A DNA stretch of 61,007 nt from an uncultured Muribaculaceae bacterium (GCA_910586565.1 CAJUIT010000019.1:1-61007); one strand, 5' to 3'; positions 16,443 to 25,094 are shown, counted from the stretch's first letter. Notes: generated from the letters alone by a model not told the origin. A program made the numbers and translations.

Positions 16443-18092
16443 TTAACGCAGCAGCGATAAGAAATCATTTTGCCGAGAGTGGGGCGTTTCTTTTAGAATT
16501 TTTTTTAAGCGAGTTTTCCGTTGATAGACGGTGGTAGGGGTGATTCCTAAGAAAATGCTGATTGATTTGGTCGTGAATCCTACGGCAGTAAATATAAAAA
16601 CTGACACAGATACAGAAGATAGTTTTGGAAAAGCTTTATGGAATTCGATCATGACATCGTTGTAGTAAGTGTTAAGATAGGACTCAAGTTCGGCTAATTT
16701 ATTATTGTCATTTTGGAACGCATTGATTTCTTTTAAAACAGCGTTTGAAATGCTACGTCGAGCTTTTGTATCATCCGTGCATTCATAGTATTTGGAGCAA
16801 AGGTTGTCTAATTGGGAAAAACTACGAGAAAAGAGGGTGCCTAATGCTTCTTTTTGTTTTGTGACTTCGCAATTAGCCATGAACAATGCGTTTCTCAATG
16901 ATGAAAGTTCATTGATGGTGCATTCCATTTCAATTTGGTGCTGACGTTTTTTGAAATAGAAGAATATGATTGTTAGGCATAATAAAAGAAAGGCTATTAT
17001 GCTAATGCTTATGGTTCGATTAGCTGCGTTCTTTTCGAGAAGTTTCTGATGAGCTAATTGAAGCTCATAATAGTTTGTTATAGTACTGGAAAGCGGTTGT
17101 GCGGAACATAATTGGTAGATCGAATTTATTTCCGCAATATCGGATTCGGCCTTTTCGCAGGCTGCTTTGTAGTTATTATCACACTTTAAGAGAGATGCGG
17201 GTGTTGAAAATTGTTGATGTTCTTGTTGGGCACTATCTTTGATTGCACGCGCCTTATCAATGTTGTTCAGGGCAACAGATGCGTCAATCCAATTTCGATA
17301 ATTTTGGGTTGAAAGTTTGTTTGGGGCAACGGAATAAGCTTTTTCAAAATATACAACTGCACTGTCGGGTATGCGTTTTGCTACATAGAGTGTGGCAGCC
17401 AACGTCAATGCTTCTACATATTGCAGTTGGTTGTTTTGTATTGACAAACTGTTTAATGCCGGTATCGTCAGGCATAGTGCTGAATCGTACAGGTTATTGT
17501 TTAGATAGGCTGTGCCGAGTTCTATCGCGCTGAAGTCGGAATATCGGGGTAACTTGGCTTTTTCAAATTCGCTATATGAGAGTTTCATGTAGCGCAGTTC
17601 TTCGCTACGGCCGAAAAACTTGTTATATATGGCAGAACAATTTCGGTAGATGAGGCCGCGGAGGATGTGGTTGGCGGTGTCGGTGAGGGCTTCGGCGTGT
17701 TTGAAGTGGATGAGGGCGCGGGAGTAGTCGGCGGCGTTGGTGTAGACGCGGCCGGCGTAGTAGTGGGCGAGAGGGAGGTTCTCCGCGTCGGGGTGGGAGG
17801 TGAAATAGTCGAGAGCGGGGCGGATGAGGGTGTCGGAGGAGATGTCGATGTAGTTTTTATCGCATGCCTGGGATAGGAGCAGGGCGTGGAGTGCACGCGA
17901 CCGCTCGGATGAGAGGGCGCCGGGAGGGATGGATTGGAGGAGATGGAGCGAGGAGTCGGGTAGGGTGTCGATAAGGGCACGGGCGCGTTCGATGGTTGCG
18001 AGTGCGTCGGTTTCGGCACGGGAGGTGCACCCCGTGAGAGGAACCAACGGGGTTGCGATGAGAGCTAAAAACAGGTAGATGAGATGTTTCAT
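16443..18092 (-). CDS. Membrane TPR sensor-regulator with C-terminal HTH
   Basis: A 549-residue protein with a lipobox (LVPLTGC, Cys22), several TPR-like helical repeats (about 25-330), a membrane helix at about 361-380, a short coiled coil and a LuxR-like helix-turn-helix near 505-536 (TTKSISIFLGITPTTVYQRK). Such proteins are thought to sense something in the periplasm with the TPRs and to control transcription from the membrane. It lies beside the secreted peptide, barrel and exporter genes. Its start overlaps the plsC stop by 4 nt. Base composition changes sharply at about 17640: the first 150 codons are very GC-rich, the rest AT-rich, which suggests a mosaic gene. Confidence 0.8.
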   Translation of the reverse strand: MKHLIYLFLALIATPLVPLTGCTSRAETDALATIERARALIDTLPDSSLHLLQSIPPGALSSERSRALHALLLSQACDKNYIDISSDTLIRPALDYFTSHPDAENLPLAHYYAGRVYTNAADYSRALIHFKHAEALTDTANHILRGLIYRNCSAIYNKFFGRSEELRYMKLSYSEFEKAKLPRYSDFSAIELGTAYLNNNLYDSALCLTIPALNSLSIQNNQLQYVEALTLAATLYVAKRIPDSAVVYFEKAYSVAPNKLSTQNYRNWIDASVALNNIDKARAIKDSAQQEHQQFSTPASLLKCDNNYKAACEKAESDIAEINSIYQLCSAQPLSSTITNYYELQLAHQKLLEKNAANRTISISIIAFLLLCLTIIFFYFKKRQHQIEMECTINELSSLRNALFMANCEVTKQKEALGTLFSRSFSQLDNLCSKYYECTDDTKARRSISNAVLKEINAFQNDNNKLAELESYLNTYYNDVMIEFHKAFPKLSSVSVSVFIFTAVGFTTKSISIFLGITPTTVYQRKTRLKKILKETPHSRQNDFLSLLR

Positions 18093-18814
18093 TGATGGCG
18101 GGGAGGGAGTGCGGAGTGAACGGCGGCGAACGACTCGTCGATTACGCGGCGGCGGTCGGCTTCATCAACCGGGGGAGCAATGGGGTGGTGGATGGTGAGG
18201 CGGATTGTGCCCCAGCGGGGCACGGGGCTGGTGCGGGGCATCACGTCGAAAGCGCCGTCGATGGTGACGGGAACCACGGGGAGGTGAAACTCCATTGCGA
18301 GCTGGAAGGCTCCTTTGCGGAAGGCTCCCATGCGGCCGGTGAATGTGCGCGACCCTTCGGGGAACACTACAAGCGACATGCCGTCGCGAAGGGTGCGCTC
18401 GGCTTTCTCCATTGTGCGGCGAATGGCCGATGGGGAGGAGTTGTCGACGAAGATGTGGCCTGCGGCTGCGCATGCGGGACCTACTACGGGGAACTTCAAC
18501 AGCCCGATTTTCATCATCCAGCGGAAGTTGTGGTTGAGGTAGCCGTAGACGGAGAAGATGTCGTAGGCACCCTGGTGGTTGGCCACAAAGACGTAGGATG
18601 TGCGTGGGTCGATGTTCTCACGGCCTGTGACTTTCACGCGCACGAAGGTGAGGATGCAGAAGATGCGGGCCCAATAGTGGGCGGGCCAGTAGCCCCAGAA
18701 TCGGCCACCCCCTAATGCCGACCCGATTACTGTGACAAGGGCGGCGAGCAGGGTGACGATTATCATGAGCGGAGCCATGATTAAGAGCTGGTAGATGCGG
18801 TAGAGAAGGAGCAT
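18089..18814 (-). CDS. plsC: 1-acyl-sn-glycerol-3-phosphate acyltransferase
   Basis: A 241-residue membrane-associated acyltransferase that makes phosphatidic acid from lysophosphatidic acid. The catalytic HxxxxD block appears as NHQGAYDIF, and FPEGSRTFTG followed by GAFRKGAFQLA forms the glycerol-phosphate binding motif. One or two N-terminal membrane helices lie at about 8-35. The length is normal. It ends overlapping the start of the TPR regulator by 4 nt, an unusual partnership, since the regulator would be translated downstream of a housekeeping lipid gene. glyA lies upstream across a purine-rich repeat. Confidence 0.92.
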   Translation of the reverse strand: MLLLYRIYQLLIMAPLMIIVTLLAALVTVIGSALGGGRFWGYWPAHYWARIFCILTFVRVKVTGRENIDPRTSYVFVANHQGAYDIFSVYGYLNHNFRWMMKIGLLKFPVVGPACAAAGHIFVDNSSPSAIRRTMEKAERTLRDGMSLVVFPEGSRTFTGRMGAFRKGAFQLAMEFHLPVVPVTIDGAFDVMPRTSPVPRWGTIRLTIHHPIAPPVDEADRRRVIDESFAAVHSALPPRHQ

Positions 18815-18825
18815 GGGGGATAAGA

Positions 18826-19065
18826 AGTGAGAAGATAGAAGTCAGAAGGAAGAAGTCAGAGGTCAGAAGTTAGAAGAGAGAAGCGAGAAATAAGAAGTCA
18901 GAAGTGAGAGGTCAGAAGTATGGAGTTAAGTGAGAGGTCAGAAGTTGGGGTCAGAAGATAGAAGTGAGAATAGAAGGCAGCGCTCTGACATCTCACCGCT
19001 GCCTTCTTTCTTCTGACCTCTCACTTCTGACTTCTTATTTCTTGCTTCTGACTTCTTTCTTCTTT
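18826..19065 (-). repeat. Purine/pyrimidine repeat block forming a large inverted repeat
   Basis: The left half is built from AGAAGTCAGAAGT-type words and the right half from their complement, so two roughly 100-nt arms can pair. At the centre is an 11-bp stem AGAAGGCAGCG (18972-18982) with CGCTGCCTTCT (18997-19007), which could end glyA transcription. No gene is seen in 18815-19069. Confidence 0.65.
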
Positions 19066-19069
19066 TCCG

Positions 19070-20350
19070 TTACCAGGCGAAGATGGGGCGGTCGGCCATC
19101 ATGGTGTTGACCTTTTCGCGCACGGCGGCGATGGTTGCGGGGCTCTCGGGGTTGGAGAGAACGGTGTCGATCATCTCCACGATGGTGCCCATCGAATCCT
19201 CGCGCAGGCCGCGTGTGGTGATGGCAGGGGTGCCGAGGCGGATGCCTGAGGTGAGGAAGGGTGAACGGCTGTCGAACGGCACCATGTTTTTGTTGGCGGT
19301 GATGTCGGCTTCAACGAGCACGCGCTCGGCCACTTTGCCGGTGAGGTCGGGGAACTTGGTGCGGAGGTCAACGAGCATGCAGTGGTTGTCGGTGCCACCG
19401 GAGATGATTTTGTAGCCTTTGTCGACGAGCGCCTGTGCCATTGTGGCGGCGTTTTTCTTCACCTGTGCCTGATATTCGCGATATTCGGGGGTGAGGGCTT
19501 CGCCGAATGCCACGGCTTTGGCTGCAATCACATGTTCGAGCGGGCCACCCTGAACGCCGGGGAACACGGCTGAATCGAGCAACGACGACATTTTGCGCAC
19601 TTCGCCTTTCTTGGTGGTTTTTCCCCAGGGGTTGTCGAAGTCCTTGCCCAAAAGAATCACGCCGCCACGGGGACCGCGGAGGGTTTTGTGGGTGGTTGAA
19701 GTGACAATGTGGGCGTGGCGCAGCGGGTTGTCGAGCAATCCGGCGGCGATGAGGCCTGCGGGGTGAGCCATGTCGACCATGAAGATGGCGCCGATTTCGT
19801 CGGCGATGCGGCGCATGCGTGCGTAGTCCCATTCGCGTGAGTAGGCGCTGGCACCACCCACGATGAGGCGGGGACGCTCGCGGAGGGCGATCTCCTCCAT
19901 TTCATCGTAGTCAACGAGGCCGGTTTCTTCGTTGACGTTGTAGCCCAGTGCACGGAACATCATGCCCGAGAAGTTAACGGGGCTTCCGTGGGAGAGGTGG
20001 CCGCCGTGGTCGAGGTTCATGCCCAGGAATGTGTCGCCGGGCTTGAGCACGGCCTGGAACACTGCCATGTTGGCCTGTGCGCCCGAGTGGGGCTGCACGT
20101 TGGCATATTCAGCACCGAAGAGCTTGCAGAGGCGCTCGATGGCGAGGCTTTCTGCCTGGTCGACCACCTGGCAGCCGCCGTAGTAGCGGTGGCCGGGATA
20201 GCCTTCGGCATATTTGTTGGTGAGGCACGAGCCCATTGCTTCCATCACTTGGTCGGAAACGAAGTTTTCGGAGGCGATGAGTTCAATGCCTTTCTGCTGG
20301 CGCTGGTGTTCGCGTTGGATGATGTCGAAAATTTGGCTGTCGCGTTGCAT
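19070..20350 (-). CDS. glyA: Serine hydroxymethyltransferase
   Basis: A 426-residue PLP enzyme that interconverts serine and glycine and loads tetrahydrofolate with a one-carbon unit in the cytoplasm. The PLP lysine is in STTHKTLRGPRGG (Lys222), preceded by DMAHPAGLIAAG, and the family words IASENFVS and NKYAEGYPGHRYYGG are near the start. The length and both ends are normal. The leader on the coding strand is rich in A and C with ACTAAAAACT phrases. It stands alone on its transcript, probably ending at the hairpin in the following repeat block. Confidence 0.98.
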   Translation of the reverse strand: MQRDSQIFDIIQREHQRQQKGIELIASENFVSDQVMEAMGSCLTNKYAEGYPGHRYYGGCQVVDQAESLAIERLCKLFGAEYANVQPHSGAQANMAVFQAVLKPGDTFLGMNLDHGGHLSHGSPVNFSGMMFRALGYNVNEETGLVDYDEMEEIALRERPRLIVGGASAYSREWDYARMRRIADEIGAIFMVDMAHPAGLIAAGLLDNPLRHAHIVTSTTHKTLRGPRGGVILLGKDFDNPWGKTTKKGEVRKMSSLLDSAVFPGVQGGPLEHVIAAKAVAFGEALTPEYREYQAQVKKNAATMAQALVDKGYKIISGGTDNHCMLVDLRTKFPDLTGKVAERVLVEADITANKNMVPFDSRSPFLTSGIRLGTPAITTRGLREDSMGTIVEMIDTVLSNPESPATIAAVREKVNTMMADRPIFAW

Positions 20351-20402
20351 AAGGGGTTGAGTTTTTATAGTTTTGAGTTTTGTAGTTTTTAGTTTTCAGT
20401 TT

Positions 20403-20445
20403 AAGCGGGCGCCGCTTGAACGTAGAGCCGCCATAAATGGCGGCT
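20403..20445. repeat. Family C hairpin pair, copy 1
   Basis: AAGCGG-GCG-CCGCTT (20403-20417) followed by CGTAG and AGCCGCCAT-AA-ATGGCGGCT (20426-20445). The same CGTAGAGCCGCCA hairpin is found at 30216 and, inverted, at 32704. It lies between the flavin reductase stop and the glyA start, so here it may end the upstream transcript. Confidence 0.6.
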
Positions 20446-20489
20446 TCTTTCAGGGGGGCAATCCTAACCGCTCCTGTCAGGGCGGCAGG

Positions 20490-21068
20490 CTATTTCTGCT
20501 TTTTCTTTTTCATCACCGAGAAGCCGAAGCGGCCAAGCGGATTACCCTGGCTGTAGTAGTGGCCGTGGGTGTAGTTGATGAGGCCGGCGAGGTCGAGGCG
20601 GAAAGCGTCGGTTTCGGGGTCGAAGAGGTTCTCGTCGGCAAGCACATTCACAACCTCGGCGATGAACAAATGGTGGGAACCCAGGGGGAGGATTGATTTC
20701 ACCCGGCATTCGATTGCCACGGGCGATTCGGCCACGTAGGGGCACTCCACGGCAACGCCGGGAGCTGGTGTCAGGCCCGTCTCCTTCCATTTGTTGTAGT
20801 CGGCTCCCGAGCGCACCCCAATCCAGTCGGTTGCCCGCGCCATAGCCTCGGTTGTGAGGTTGATGGTGAACTGCATGTTTTGGCGGATGATGGGGTAGGA
20901 GTGGCGAGTGGGGCGGAGGGAGATGTAGCACATTGCCGGGTGGGTGCACACGGTGCCTGTCCATGCCACGGTGACGAGGTTGGAATCGTCGACCGATGTG
21001 CCGCAACTCACGATTACGGCGGGGAGAGGGTAGAGCATTGTGCCCGGTTTGAGCGAACGTTTGTTCAT
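20490..21068 (-). CDS. Flavin reductase-like domain protein
   Basis: A 192-residue FMN-binding split-barrel protein. LVTVAWTGTVCTHPAMCYISLRP and the later CRVKSILPLGSHHLFIAEV match the flavin reductase-like (FMN-dependent) family, which reduces flavin with NAD(P)H or carries FMN for redox work in the cytoplasm. The C-terminus ends in a lysine-rich tail (MKKKKQK). It lies 35 nt behind pyrI on the same strand and may be the last gene of the pyrBI transcript, though a direct link to pyrimidine synthesis is not known. Confidence 0.85.
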   Translation of the reverse strand: MNKRSLKPGTMLYPLPAVIVSCGTSVDDSNLVTVAWTGTVCTHPAMCYISLRPTRHSYPIIRQNMQFTINLTTEAMARATDWIGVRSGADYNKWKETGLTPAPGVAVECPYVAESPVAIECRVKSILPLGSHHLFIAEVVNVLADENLFDPETDAFRLDLAGLINYTHGHYYSQGNPLGRFGFSVMKKKKQK

Positions 21069-21103
21069 CTTCGGGGGGTGATGAGGTTGAGGTGTGGGTC
21101 AGG

Positions 21104-21568
21104 TTAGAGAATAGTGGCTTTGTGGTTGGCCACTGTGTGGTTGCAGTAGTGGCAGCGGATAACGCCCGGGGTGTCGGTCACGGTTTCAAAGAGCGTTTCC
21201 ATCGGCTCGTTGTTGGTGATGCACTTGGGGTTGTCGCAGCGCACGATGCCGCGGATGGCGTTGGGAAGCTCCACATGGCGCTTTTCCACCACTTCGTAGT
21301 CGCGGATGGTGTTGACCACCGCTGTTGGCGCTATGAGGGCAATGCGGTTGAGAGTGGCTTCGGGGAAAAATGTGTCGGCCACTTTTATGATTCCTTTGCT
21401 TCCCGAGGGGAGGCGGTTGCTGTTGAGGTTGTTGCCTATGGTGAGGCGGTGGGTGGTGTCGGCCAGTCCGAGAATCTTCACGCATTTGAAAAGGGCCTCG
21501 GAGGGTATGTGGTCGATAACGGTGCCGTTGCGCAGGGCCGCCACGGCGAGTTCGGTTTTCTGTGGCAC
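21104..21568 (-). CDS. pyrI: Aspartate carbamoyltransferase regulatory chain
   Basis: The 154-residue regulatory subunit of aspartate transcarbamoylase, binding nucleotides and holding the catalytic trimers through a zinc domain. The N-terminal ELAVAALRNGTVIDHIPS and the zinc ligands CDNPKC and CHYC near the end are present. No ATG fits; the start is a GTG at 21568, the only suitable codon before the conserved region. It lies 57 nt behind pyrB, so the order is pyrB-pyrI as in enteric bacteria and most Bacteroides. Confidence 0.95.
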   Translation of the reverse strand: MPQKTELAVAALRNGTVIDHIPSEALFKCVKILGLADTTHRLTIGNNLNSNRLPSGSKGIIKVADTFFPEATLNRIALIAPTAVVNTIRDYEVVEKRHVELPNAIRGIVRCDNPKCITNNEPMETLFETVTDTPGVIRCHYCNHTVANHKATIL

Positions 21569-21625
21569 GGGGTTATTATGTTTTTTGTTGTTAGCGAAAA
21601 AAAATGGGAGAGGCGCGGCCGGTGC

Positions 21626-22552
21626 TTATTCCTTGATAGGAACTGTGATGCCGAGAGCGTTGCAGATGAGAGCCTGACGGGCGAAGAGGCCGTTGCGGGC
21701 CTGCTCGAAGTAGTAGGCTTTGGGGTTGTCGTCGACATCGGTGGCGATTTCGTTGACGCGGGGGAGCGGGTGGAGAATGCGCAGGTTGGGGCGCGAGGTG
21801 TCGAGCATGGAGTTGCGCAGGGTGTAGAGGTCTTTAACGCGTTCATATTCCATGATGTCGGAGAAGCGTTCGCGTTGCACGCGGGTCATGTAGATGATGT
21901 CCGACGAGTCGATAACCTCGCGCGAGAACTCGGTGTGCTCCTCAAACGGGATGCCCTGCTGCCGGCAGAACTCGATGTATTCGCGGGGCATGCGCAGCTC
22001 GTCGCAGGCCACGAAGCGGAATGTGGGGTTGAAATATTTCATGGCCATGAGCAGCGAGTGAACCGTGCGGCCATATTTGAGGTCGCCCACCATTGTGATG
22101 GTGAGATTGGAGAGTGTTCCCTGGGTTTTGAGAATGGAGTAGAGGTCGAGCATTGTTTGCGAGGGGTGCTGGTTGGCCCCGTCGCCGGCATTGATTACCG
22201 GGGTGTCGGTAACCTCGGTGGCATAGCGAGCCGCCCCTTCGAGAAAGTGGCGCATGATGATGAGGTCGACGTAGTTGCTCACCATCTTGATGGTGTCCTT
22301 GAGGGTTTCCCCTTTCGAGGAGGATGTTGTGGCGGCGTCGGAGAAGCCTATCACGCGTCCCCCAAGACGGTTCACAGCCGTTTCAAAGCTGAGTCTTGTG
22401 CGGGTTGAGGGTTCAAAAAAGAGCGTCGCCACCACTTTCCCGTCGAGGATTTTGTGGTTGGGATGCTCTTCAAAATAGCGGGCGTTTTCAAGAAGGTGCA
22501 GAATTTGCTCCTTTGAAAGGTCGTCGATGGAAACCAGACTGTTTGGATTCAT
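21626..22552 (-). CDS. pyrB: Aspartate carbamoyltransferase catalytic chain
   Basis: A 308-residue enzyme that makes carbamoyl-aspartate from carbamoyl phosphate and aspartate, the first committed pyrimidine step. The carbamoyl-phosphate site FFEPSTRTRLSF, the HPSQ loop (NQHPSQTMLD) and HPLPRVNEI are all present. The ATG at 22552 gives the normal length; the open frame upstream runs through the promoter. Together with carA/carB on this window and PyrI it covers the first two steps of the pathway. Confidence 0.97.
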   Translation of the reverse strand: MNPNSLVSIDDLSKEQILHLLENARYFEEHPNHKILDGKVVATLFFEPSTRTRLSFETAVNRLGGRVIGFSDAATTSSSKGETLKDTIKMVSNYVDLIIMRHFLEGAARYATEVTDTPVINAGDGANQHPSQTMLDLYSILKTQGTLSNLTITMVGDLKYGRTVHSLLMAMKYFNPTFRFVACDELRMPREYIEFCRQQGIPFEEHTEFSREVIDSSDIIYMTRVQRERFSDIMEYERVKDLYTLRNSMLDTSRPNLRILHPLPRVNEIATDVDDNPKAYYFEQARNGLFARQALICNALGITVPIKE

Positions 22553-22608
22553 CTGTTGGTAAGTTTGGATGTGGATTGAATGGATTGACTGCCGCGTGGC
22601 GGCTGTTG

Positions 22609-22639
22609 CAAAGATACGAAGAATAGCTGTGATTTGCAA
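22609..22639 (-). promoter_or_regulatory. Bacteroidetes-type promoter for pyrBI
   Basis: On the minus strand TTG (22639-22637), a 20-nt spacer and TATCTTTG (22616-22609). It predicts a leader of about 50 nt, in which a small GCCGC-CAC-GCGGC hairpin can form. Confidence 0.75.
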
Positions 22640-22667
22640 TGCGCGGGAGCGGCTGAAAGCAACGAGA

Positions 22668-22703
22668 GCGGCGTGTCAAAATGCTGAAATTTTGACACGC
22701 CGC
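22668..22703 (-). terminator. Hairpin with GTGTCAAAAT core, after the foldase gene
   Basis: GCGGCGTGTCAAAAT pairs perfectly with ATTTTGACACGCCGC around a 6-nt loop. It lies between the family A repeat and the pyrB promoter and probably insulates pyrB. The same core recurs in other hairpins of the window. Confidence 0.65.
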
Positions 22704-22723
22704 CTTGTTTTAGTCCGGATGGT

Positions 22724-22851
22724 GAGGGTGTTGTCAGAATGGTTTGGCCGGTAGGAGCTTGTGGGTGAGGTCGATGGGAGCGTACTGAAGTACGTGACCG
22801 AGGCCGAATCCCGCAAGCGACGACCCGGACGAGCCGTTATGACACGCCCTC
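22724..22851 (+). repeat. Interspersed repeat with terminal inverted repeats, family A, copy 1
   Basis: 128 bp bounded by imperfect inverted ends: GAGGGTGTTGTCAGAATGG on the left and the complement of GAGGGCGTGTCATAACGG on the right. The inside holds the near-palindrome CGTACTGAAGTACG followed by TGACCGAG. Further copies are at 24962, 43214 and 43363. It lies directly after the foldase stop codon. Confidence 0.8.
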
Positions 22852-22856
22852 TGGGT

Positions 22857-24782
22857 TTATTTTGCTTTCTTGAGCACTTTTTGGTTGACCTTGGCGGGAT
22901 ATTTTTGCTTTAGTTCCTGAATCCACTGTTCTTCAAGCAGGTTCTGGTAGTCGCCGGTGACGGCTCCGCGCACGTCGGCTGCCTCCTCGGGGGCGTCGAG
23001 CACTTTGTCGCGGTAGGGGAAATACCATGCCCATTTTCCTTTGGGTTCGGGCTTGGGAGCGCCGAAGCCGAGGTAGTCGGTGATGTTGTTTTCACCTTGG
23101 GCGGCGATTACCTTCTCGAGTTTGATGTCTTTGCCGAACTGCTTGCGCAGGGCGGTAGTGAGGGAGTCGGAGGGTATATCCGACGAGTTTAGGAACTCGC
23201 GGGCGGCATTCATAATCGAGTCGGAGGTTGCGAACACCACGTAGGCCTTGTAGCGGGGCTTATCCCAGCGGTAATTGTCGCGGTGGGTGCGGAAGTAGTT
23301 TTCAAGACCTTCCTTGTCCTGCTTGGCTTTCGACCACACCTTGCGGTCGGAAACCTCGAAGAGGAGCATGCCGTCGCGATATTCGTTGAGGAGGTTGCGG
23401 TAGTCGGGGTTGTTGGTGGCGAGGTCGTCGCGCTCGGCTTCGAGGAGTGCCATGTCGAGATGTTGCTGCACTGCATCCTCAAACATTTCAGCCTGCTTTT
23501 GGGGGTCGCCGATAAAGCGGCCTGCCACTTCGGCGGTCACCTCCGAGAGGGGGATGTTGGTTTTGCCGTATGAGGCAACCGTGCGGTTGGAGGCGATGAA
23601 GCGTGCTTCGAGAGTGCTGTCGAGGCCGCCGTTGGCGATGATTTCGGCGCGCACGGCGTCGAGGTTGCGGCGGTTTACTTCGGCCTTGAATTTCTTGCGG
23701 AGCTGCTCAACCTTGCGCTTGCGGGGGAGCTGGCTGCGGTCGTCCTGCGCGATTGCGTTCTTGATGATGGGGCGCACGGTTTCGAGGGGTTCGATGCCGC
23801 GGCTGTCGAGCTTGCGGATGATGTGGTAGCCGTAGGATGTTTTAATCGGGGCTGAGGTTTCGCCGTTGGCAAGTGCGAACGATGCAGCCTCAAATTCGGG
23901 CACCATCATGCCTGTGCCGAACCAGTTGAGACGCCCCCCTTCGCGTTTCGAACCGGGGTCTTCCGATTCGGCGCGTGCGATAGCCTCGAAGTCGCCCCCT
24001 GCGGCGAGCAGCGAAGCGATTGAGTCGATTTGAGCTTTCTTAACTGCGGCTTCCTCCTCGCTCAAACCCTGTGTGAGTTTGAGAATGTGCTCAACGAGAA
24101 CCTGGCCGCGGGCGGGGCGGCGGTCGTTGACGCGCACGATGTGGAAACCGAAGGGTGTTTCAATCACGGGTGAGATCTCTCCCACGGGTGTGGTGTAGGC
24201 TGCATCCTCGAAGGTGTAGGGGTAGCGGGCTGCTGTTATGTAGCCCATGTCGCCACCGTTGCGCACCACCGAGCGGTCGATTGAGAACCGGCGGGCGAGT
24301 GTTGCGAAATCAGCGCCGTTGAGGATGGCTGTGCGGATTGAGTCGAGGCGGGTGCGCTGGGCTTCGCGGTCAACCCCTTCGCCACGGTTGGCCACCATGA
24401 TGTGGCTAACGCTCACCTCCTCTTTCATGCGGTCGTAGATGGCGTTGATAATGCTGTCCTCAACCTCCTGCACGCGCATGTAGGGCTCGGCGAGGTCGCG
24501 GCGATAGCCTTCAAATTCGTTGGTGAAAGTTTGGGTTTTGTCGATGCCTTCAGCTTCGGCATCGGCCACTTTCTGCTTGTAGGTGATGAACATCTGCAGG
24601 TATTCGTCGATTGGTTGGGTGGAAACCTGCTGGGTGTTGTTCTTGTGGTAGAGATATTCAAACTCGCCGAGGGTCACGGGCTTTCCGCTGACGGTCATCA
24701 ACACTTCGCTGCCGTTGTCCTTGGCCTGAAGCGAGGCTGCCGCAGCGAGGGCTATTGCCAGCGACAAAAATCCTTTTTTCAT
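22857..24782 (-). CDS. Periplasmic peptidyl-prolyl isomerase, SurA/parvulin type
   Basis: A 641-residue exported foldase. A signal peptide (MKKGFLSLAIALAAAASLQA) leads an N-terminal helical chaperone part, then two parvulin (rotamase) domains at about 125-225 and 230-330, each with the NGGDMGYI or EGGRLNWFGTG strand and the GFHIVRV or GYHIIRKLD end. The C-terminal 300 residues form a second helical region. Such proteins help outer-membrane proteins fold. The gene follows guaB on the same strand, but a terminator hairpin and a family A repeat stand between them. Confidence 0.93.
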   Translation of the reverse strand: MKKGFLSLAIALAAAASLQAKDNGSEVLMTVSGKPVTLGEFEYLYHKNNTQQVSTQPIDEYLQMFITYKQKVADAEAEGIDKTQTFTNEFEGYRRDLAEPYMRVQEVEDSIINAIYDRMKEEVSVSHIMVANRGEGVDREAQRTRLDSIRTAILNGADFATLARRFSIDRSVVRNGGDMGYITAARYPYTFEDAAYTTPVGEISPVIETPFGFHIVRVNDRRPARGQVLVEHILKLTQGLSEEEAAVKKAQIDSIASLLAAGGDFEAIARAESEDPGSKREGGRLNWFGTGMMVPEFEAASFALANGETSAPIKTSYGYHIIRKLDSRGIEPLETVRPIIKNAIAQDDRSQLPRKRKVEQLRKKFKAEVNRRNLDAVRAEIIANGGLDSTLEARFIASNRTVASYGKTNIPLSEVTAEVAGRFIGDPQKQAEMFEDAVQQHLDMALLEAERDDLATNNPDYRNLLNEYRDGMLLFEVSDRKVWSKAKQDKEGLENYFRTHRDNYRWDKPRYKAYVVFATSDSIMNAAREFLNSSDIPSDSLTTALRKQFGKDIKLEKVIAAQGENNITDYLGFGAPKPEPKGKWAWYFPYRDKVLDAPEEAADVRGAVTGDYQNLLEEQWIQELKQKYPAKVNQKVLKKAK

Positions 24783-24901
24783 GAGTTATGAGTTAATGAT
24801 ATGGATTAGAATGTTCGTTTAGATGTTTCATGGTGTGCCGACGCACTAAGGAATTAACGTGAAAGAGGGCATTTTATTATGAAGCGCCCCGTTCAAAATC
24901 T

Positions 24902-24944
24902 AATGAGGTCGTGCCAAAATCCTGAATTTTGGCACAACCTCATT
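24902..24944 (-). terminator. Hairpin after guaB with GTGCCAAAAT core
   Basis: A stem of 19 positions with one mismatch (AATGAGGTCGTGCCAAAAT against its partner) and a 5-nt loop. It is closely related to the hairpin at 33796. It lies between guaB and the foldase gene. Confidence 0.65.
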
Positions 24945-24961
24945 GTTTTAATCCGTATGGC

Positions 24962-25088
24962 GAGGGTGTTGTCAGAATGGTTCAGATAACAGGAGCTGAG
25001 ACTGAGGCTGATGGGAGCGTACTGAAGTACGTGACCGAGACCGAATCCGGCAAGCGACGCCCCGGACGAGCCATTATGACACACCCTC
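24962..25088 (+). repeat. Interspersed repeat family A, copy 2
   Basis: 127 bp with the ends GAGGGTGTTGTCAGAATGG and the complement of GAGGGTGTGTCATAATGG, and the same internal CGTACTGAAGTACG core. It begins 17 nt from the terminator hairpin and ends 6 nt from the guaB stop codon. The ends pair better with each other than those of copy 1. Confidence 0.8.
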
Positions 25089-25094
25089 ATTGGT

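Noticed and set aside
21092..22408. Long plus-strand frame (438 codons) opposite pyrI and pyrB
   Set aside because: It crosses two well-recognised genes on the other strand and has a biased Val/Gly/Glu composition typical of antisense translation.
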